17,939 nucleotides of DNA from Lachnospiraceae bacterium (GTDB lineage Bacteria; Bacillota; Clostridia; Lachnospirales; Lachnospiraceae), in the NCBI GenBank assembly GCA_900769175.1, contig CAAGFP010000223.1:1-17939 (forward strand), read 5' to 3'. Under the pieces are notes generated by a model. That model had not been told where the DNA came from. It searched no databases and saw only the letters and a list, made by a program, of their open reading frames with translations. Position 1 is the first letter of the stretch; every line of letters starts with the position of its first letter. Shown in pieces: positions 14,193 through 17,939 of this stretch. The position numbers were made by a program, and so were the translations under genes.

Positions 14193-14540
14193 TCAATCTT
14201 TCTTATTATACGAAAAACGCTCCATGAAATCAACGGATTCCTGTATTTCTGTGTTTTCATGTCTTTCTGAAGTATCCTGTGTTTTGGTAGTATCATTCAT
14301 TTCAAATACATGAAGCTGCTCTTTTACTTTCCGGTATATTGATTCGTCTTTATCTTTCAACATAAACAAACCGATAAAAATAGCTCCAGCAATACTGGAG
14401 CGTATGAATACCCCTGTCAGAAATTTTCTGACAGGAGCAGAATGTTTTGTTTTTCTGTCTTTCGAACGGTTTTCCGGCGTAGTGGAATTCATCCTCAGGT
14501 TTTCAATCATTTTCAGTTTTTCGTCAATGCTTCTTTCCAT
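14193..14540 (-). CDS. Unknown small single-pass membrane protein
   Basis: The 115-residue product was not recognised. A charged N-terminal part (residues 1-38, rich in Lys, Arg, Glu and Asn) precedes one hydrophobic segment at about residues 40-63, with FLTGVFIRSSIAGAIFIGLFML. An acidic, Thr/Glu-rich tail follows and ends in a basic patch. With more positive charge before the helix, the C-terminus is probably outside. ATG 14540 is chosen because GGAG lies 10 nt upstream; ATG 14549 would leave only 1 nt. It lies between the his genes and the TIGR03960 gene, 23 bp before the latter, so may be co-transcribed with it. No catalytic motif is visible. Confidence 0.75.
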   Translation of the reverse strand: MERSIDEKLKMIENLRMNSTTPENRSKDRKTKHSAPVRKFLTGVFIRSSIAGAIFIGLFMLKDKDESIYRKVKEQLHVFEMNDTTKTQDTSERHENTEIQESVDFMERFSYNKKD

Positions 14541-14591
14541 ATATTTCATTCTCCTTTCAATATCAAAAGACTAATAAAATATATGTCTAAA

Positions 14592-14633
14592 ATAATATGG
14601 ATATGTCCACATATAATATGGATATGTCCACAT
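14592..14633. repeat. Two perfect tandem copies of a 21-bp unit
   Basis: The units occupy 14592-14612 and 14613-14633 and are identical. Each contains the small inverted repeat TGGA-TATG-TCCA, and a diverged piece (ATATGTC) lies just before at 14581. The array fills the gap right after the hisIE stop (14637), where no ordinary terminator is seen. Confidence 0.85.
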
Positions 14634-14636
14634 CAT

Positions 14637-15917
14637 TTATCGGTTGGCAAGTTCTGTTGTGATTTCTTCCCAGGTAATCTCTTTTTCAACCATTAAAACC
14701 ATGCAGTGATAGAGAAAATCAGCAATTTCATATTTAATCTCGCCGGATTCCGGATTCTTTGAAGCAATGATGATTTCACTGGCTTCTTCTCCGACTTTCT
14801 TTAAAATTTTATCAATTCCCTTATCAAACAGATAATTTGTATAAGAACCTTCTTTCGGATTTACTTTTCGGTCAGCGATTACCCCGTAAACGTCTTCAAA
14901 TACCTTTAATGGATTCTTTTCTTCATAAGGTTTTGTTACAATTTCCTTAAAGAAACAGCTTCTGCTTCCGGTATGGCATGCAACACCGACCTGAGAAACC
15001 TTCGCAAGAATGGTATCCGAATCGCAATCCGCATAAAGAGATTTCACATACTGGAAATGACCGCTGCTTTCCCCTTTTTCCCACTGACTTTTTCTGGATC
15101 TTGAATAGTAATTCATTTTACCGGTTTTTAAAGTCAGATTATAAGCTTCTTCATTCATATAAGCCATCATCAAAACTTCATTTGTCTTGTAATCCTGAAC
15201 AATGACCGGAACAAGCCCGTCAGAATTCTTTACAAGTTCTTTAAAAGAAATGGAAGGAGCAAGGGCATTTACAGGTATATTTCTTTCCATGCAAAGAGAT
15301 TTCAGGGCGTTAATATCTTTGATATTATCATTTACAACCTTGCCGATAATTCCACATACATTCTCTTCTGACAATGCCTCTAACAGTCTCTCCGGCATAA
15401 CATCCGGCATTGAAATAATGCACGGAAGTTTTGAAACTTCGGAAATATTTTTTGCTTTCGTTCCGTCAAAAATAATAATCTCATCTGCATATTCTTCCGC
15501 CATTTTATGATAAATCGGCAAGGTGGAGAAATCATCCAAAGTAACAGCTATCTTTTCTTTTCCAAATCGTTTGGATACTTCTTCAAGCATATCCCAGTTT
15601 GTGGCATCCGAAAGATTTAAAACTACCTTTTTGGAATTTGCATATAAAAGTTTTTTAACATCTTCGACTCTCTTAATCGGGAATGTTGTAGTAACCGGAA
15701 TTTCGCTGATTGCAGTAATTTCCTTCAAAAGTTTCAGTGTTTCTTCTTTTTCTTCGTCTGTTTTTGCATCCATATGAATCAGGAGCCCGTCTGCATTTAC
15801 ATCTCCGTAAAAACGAATCATTTCGGGAAGTGAATCCGTTAATGATTTCGTCATAGCTTCATCAAAATACAATCCGGACGCATCCATATAAAGTTCAACC
15901 AAAAAGTTCTTTTTCAT
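14637..15917 (-). CDS. hisI: Histidine biosynthesis HisIE with an added, apparently inactive HisA/HisF-like domain
   Basis: HisIE carries out two steps: phosphoribosyl-ATP pyrophosphohydrolysis (HisE) and phosphoribosyl-AMP ring opening (HisI). In this 426-residue protein HisI spans about 237-324, with zinc and metal residues in YADCDSD and later cysteines in GVACHTGSRSCFF. HisE spans about 337-422, with KVGEEASEIIIASKN and KYEIADFLYHCM. Residues 5-212 resemble a whole HisA/HisF barrel (for example IPVTTTFPIKRVEDVKKLL and VCGIIGKVVNDNIKDINALK), but both glycine-rich phosphate loops are replaced (TTTFPI, ISMPDV) and the first catalytic Asp region reads YMDASG. A normal HisIE is about 200-220 residues. 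ATG 15917 has AAAGGTGG upstream; GTG 15926 lies inside that site. It follows hisB by 36 bp. The barrel may be structural or bind intermediates; this is inference. Confidence 0.88.
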   Translation of the reverse strand: MKKNFLVELYMDASGLYFDEAMTKSLTDSLPEMIRFYGDVNADGLLIHMDAKTDEEKEETLKLLKEITAISEIPVTTTFPIKRVEDVKKLLYANSKKVVLNLSDATNWDMLEEVSKRFGKEKIAVTLDDFSTLPIYHKMAEEYADEIIIFDGTKAKNISEVSKLPCIISMPDVMPERLLEALSEENVCGIIGKVVNDNIKDINALKSLCMERNIPVNALAPSISFKELVKNSDGLVPVIVQDYKTNEVLMMAYMNEEAYNLTLKTGKMNYYSRSRKSQWEKGESSGHFQYVKSLYADCDSDTILAKVSQVGVACHTGSRSCFFKEIVTKPYEEKNPLKVFEDVYGVIADRKVNPKEGSYTNYLFDKGIDKILKKVGEEASEIIIASKNPESGEIKYEIADFLYHCMVLMVEKEITWEEITTELANR

Positions 15918-15953
15918 TTTATCCACCTTTACTTATCTATTATCCCTGCTCTC

Positions 15954-16541
15954 TTATAGACTTCCTTTGGTAGAGAGCACGCCCTGTCTGGTTTCATCCA
16001 CACGAACCGCATTTTTTAATGCATTCGCAAAGCCTTTAAACATCGCTTCAATCACATGATGATCATTAAGCCCGTCAAGCACTTTAATATGAATATTCAT
16101 TCCTGCCGAATAAGAAATTGCATAGAAAAACTCCCGTACGGTTTCCGTCTCAAGATATCCGACACGTTCGTTCTTAAATTCATAATTAAAATTCAGATAA
16201 GGGCGATTACATAAATCAACACTTACCAATACCAAAGCATCGTCCATCGGCTGTATAAAGGAAGCATAGCGGTTAATTCCCTCTTTTTCCCCAACTGCTT
16301 TTCGAATCGCACTTCCAAGTACGATTCCACAATCTTCAACCGTGTGATGTGTATCGACTGCCAAATCACCGTTTGCCAATACAGAAAGGTCGAAATTTCC
16401 ATGTTTGGAAAACCCTTCCAGCATATGATCAAAAAAACCGATTCCGGTTTTGACATCAGATTTTCCGCTTCCGTCAAGGTTTAATTTCACATTAATATCG
16501 GTTTCTTTTGTTTTTCTTGATATTGCCGCAACACGTTCCAT
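15954..16541 (-). CDS. hisB: Imidazoleglycerol-phosphate dehydratase
   Basis: The 195-residue protein is the single-function dehydratase, lacking the phosphatase domain of enterobacterial HisB. Metal-binding motifs are in place: GFFDHML (35-41), DTHHTVED (63-70) and DHHVIEAMFK (160-169). It removes water from imidazoleglycerol phosphate to give imidazoleacetol phosphate. The start is ATG 16541, with GGAGG 7 nt upstream; a 93-bp extension into hisD exists in frame but lacks a ribosome binding site and is unlike the family. It starts 16 bp after the hisD stop, so the two are one transcript. Confidence 0.96.
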   Translation of the reverse strand: MERVAAISRKTKETDINVKLNLDGSGKSDVKTGIGFFDHMLEGFSKHGNFDLSVLANGDLAVDTHHTVEDCGIVLGSAIRKAVGEKEGINRYASFIQPMDDALVLVSVDLCNRPYLNFNYEFKNERVGYLETETVREFFYAISYSAGMNIHIKVLDGLNDHHVIEAMFKGFANALKNAVRVDETRQGVLSTKGSL

Positions 16542-16557
16542 AATTTTCCCTCCATAA

Positions 16558-17856
16558 TTAGTGCTGGGTTCCAAATCTGCAGCGAATGGAATTTGCATGT
16601 GCATCCAGTCCTTCATTTTCTGCAAACAGTTCAATTTTGTTATGAGCCTTCAATAAAGCTTCATAAGAATAGTTTATTACACTTGATTTCTTGATAAAAT
16701 CATCAACCGACAACGGGGAGAAAAATTTAGCGGTTCCGTTTGTCGGCAGGACATGATTCGGTCCTGCAAAATAATCTCCGAGAGGTTCAGATGAATATTC
16801 TCCAAGGAAAATCGCACCTGCATTCTTAATTTTTGTCATTGTCATGAACGGATCTTTTGTTAAAATCTCAAGATGTTCAGAAGCAATGTCATTTGCAGCT
16901 TCAATAGCATCTTCCATATTTTCCGCAACCAGAATATACCCGTAATTGCTCAATGATTTCTCAAGAATCTCTTTACGAAGAGCAGTTTCCATAAACACAT
17001 CGATCTGCTTTTGTACTTGATCCGCCAGTTTTGCGCTCGTTGTAATCAAAATTCCGGAAGCCATCTCGTCATGTTCTGACTGACTCATAAGGTCAGCCGC
17101 AATATATAAAGGATTTGCGGTTTCATCTGCTAATACAAGAATTTCAGAAGGACCTGCAATGGAATCAATACTAACATATCCGTAAACCGCTTTTTTCGCA
17201 AGTGCTACAAAGATGTTACCGGGGCCAACTATTTTATCCACTTTGGGCACAGACTCCGTTCCGTATGCAAGCGCAGCGATTGCCTGTGCGCCGCCCACTT
17301 TATAGATTTCTTTAATTCCGGCAATTTTCGCAGCCGCCAAAGTACCGGCGTTTACTTTCCCTTCGCTGTTCGGAGGTGTAACCATGACAATTCTTTCACA
17401 TCCGGCAACAAGTGCAGGAACTATATTCATAAGTGTAGAGGACGGGTATGCAGCCTTTCCGCCGGGCACATAAACCCCAACCTTTGAAATCGGAGTAATT
17501 CTCTGTCCTAAAATGCTTCCGTCGGGCGATGTATGAAACCAGCTGTTTCGAACCTGCATGGTATGATATGCTTTGATATTCTCAAATGCTTCCTTCATGA
17601 CTTCGATATATTCTGCCGATATCGAAGCATAAGCCTCTTCGATTTCCTCTTTTGTTACTCTGATGTTCTCTTTGTTTAAATCAAAATGATCAAAGTTCTT
17701 TGTATATTCAAATACTGCTTCGTCTTTTCTTATTTTTACATCGGATACAATTTGTTGAACCTTTTCTTCGAATTCTCCGTAGTGATTGGGGCTTCTTTTT
17801 AATAGCTCATCCAAAACATTTTTCTTATTACTTTCATTTAAAGTAAGGCGTTTCAT
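16558..17856 (-). CDS. hisD: Histidinol dehydrogenase
   Basis: The 432-residue enzyme oxidises L-histidinol to L-histidine in two NAD-dependent steps. Zinc ligands fit Q259 and H262 (MSQSEHDE), D361 (LGDYFAGPNH) and H420 (GLDAHANS), and the catalytic pair is E328-H329 (SEHLE). The GPGNIFVALAKKAVYG stretch (211-226) and DSIAGPSEILVLAD (231-244) are family signatures. The start has GAGGAG 8 nt upstream. It is the first his gene in the window and leads into hisB and hisI. The short leader to its right contains an inverted repeat. hisG, hisZ, hisH, hisA and hisF are not here; hisG may lie just beyond the right edge. Confidence 0.97.
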   Translation of the reverse strand: MKRLTLNESNKKNVLDELLKRSPNHYGEFEEKVQQIVSDVKIRKDEAVFEYTKNFDHFDLNKENIRVTKEEIEEAYASISAEYIEVMKEAFENIKAYHTMQVRNSWFHTSPDGSILGQRITPISKVGVYVPGGKAAYPSSTLMNIVPALVAGCERIVMVTPPNSEGKVNAGTLAAAKIAGIKEIYKVGGAQAIAALAYGTESVPKVDKIVGPGNIFVALAKKAVYGYVSIDSIAGPSEILVLADETANPLYIAADLMSQSEHDEMASGILITTSAKLADQVQKQIDVFMETALRKEILEKSLSNYGYILVAENMEDAIEAANDIASEHLEILTKDPFMTMTKIKNAGAIFLGEYSSEPLGDYFAGPNHVLPTNGTAKFFSPLSVDDFIKKSSVINYSYEALLKAHNKIELFAENEGLDAHANSIRCRFGTQH

Positions 17857-17880
17857 TTATTCTCTCCTCGTATTATATAG

Positions 17881-17920
17881 TCATAGCCATTCTTTACCTT
17901 TTCTATAGGTTAGGCTATGA
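17881..17920. repeat. Inverted repeat upstream of hisD
   Basis: Perfect 8-bp arms TCATAGCC (17881-17888) and GGCTATGA (17913-17920) flank 24 bases that contain a further short ACC/GGT pairing. It ends 24 bp before the hisD ATG. A TATAAT at 17868-17873 on the minus strand lies too close to the ribosome binding site to be a useful -10. The repeat could be an operator, a message-stabilising stem after an upstream gene, or part of a leader that continues past the edge. Confidence 0.6.
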
Positions 17921-17939
17921 TGTTTTAAGATGCTGTGGA

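Noticed and set aside
14170..14196. TTG start for the TIGR03960 protein overlapping the preceding stop
   Set aside because: The extra codons run through the GGAGG ribosome binding site of ATG 14169.
1..17939. CRISPR arrays, tRNA or rRNA genes, insertion sequences
   Set aside because: No regular direct-repeat/spacer pattern, cloverleaf, rRNA core segment or transposase was seen on either strand. The only tandem repeats are the 21-bp pair and the coding repeats of the SHOCT gene.

Overview
The window looks like a chromosomal core segment from a low-GC Gram-positive anaerobe, most likely a Lachnospiraceae-type member of the Clostridia. The pointers are: strong AGGAGG-type ribosome binding sites; AT-rich intergenic DNA; a ribosomal protein L27 with the cleavable Firmicutes N-terminus next to its protease Prp; a Bacillus-type LexA with CGAAC-N4-GTTC operators; and the paired radical-SAM proteins TIGR03960/TIGR03936 beside a short RNase E/G. 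Family assignments come from reading the translations; no database search was run.

Left part (1-3950). A membrane permease of the AI-2E family runs off the left edge on the minus strand. Divergent from it are a TtcA-like tRNA thiolation ATPase and, overlapping its end by 20 bp, a tyrosine recombinase. Next come a small LysM membrane protein and lexA, divergently transcribed across an intergenic region with up to five LexA boxes that sit on both promoters. This is the lexA/yneA arrangement of an SOS module with a cell-division inhibitor.

Middle (3955-8455), all minus strand. In transcription order: rplU (with a leader and a good promoter), prp, rpmA, a terminator, then obg, yhbY, nadD, yqeK and rsfS. 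This is a tight ribosome-assembly and NAD/nucleotide-metabolism cluster that ends at a two-way terminator shared with lexA.

Centre (8456-10303). A single-gene unit with its own promoter and terminator encodes a 568-residue protein: a beta-rich N-terminal domain, a Pro/Ala/Ser linker with an (Ala-Pro)8 run, and eight tandem SHOCT-like repeats. It sits between RNase E/G and rplU, genes that are usually neighbours, and is the least explained gene here.

Right part (10320-17939), minus strand. In transcription order: hisD, hisB, and a hisIE gene whose product carries an extra N-terminal HisA/HisF-like barrel that appears catalytically dead; a small unknown membrane protein; the TIGR03960 radical-SAM protein; a 257-bp spacer with a promoter and a possible 19-residue ORF; the TIGR03936/DUF2344 protein; and RNase E/G. 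The rest of the histidine pathway is not in the window.

No tRNA, rRNA, CRISPR array or insertion sequence was seen. The points most worth follow-up are the octa-SHOCT protein, the dead-barrel HisIE fusion and the LexA operator array.
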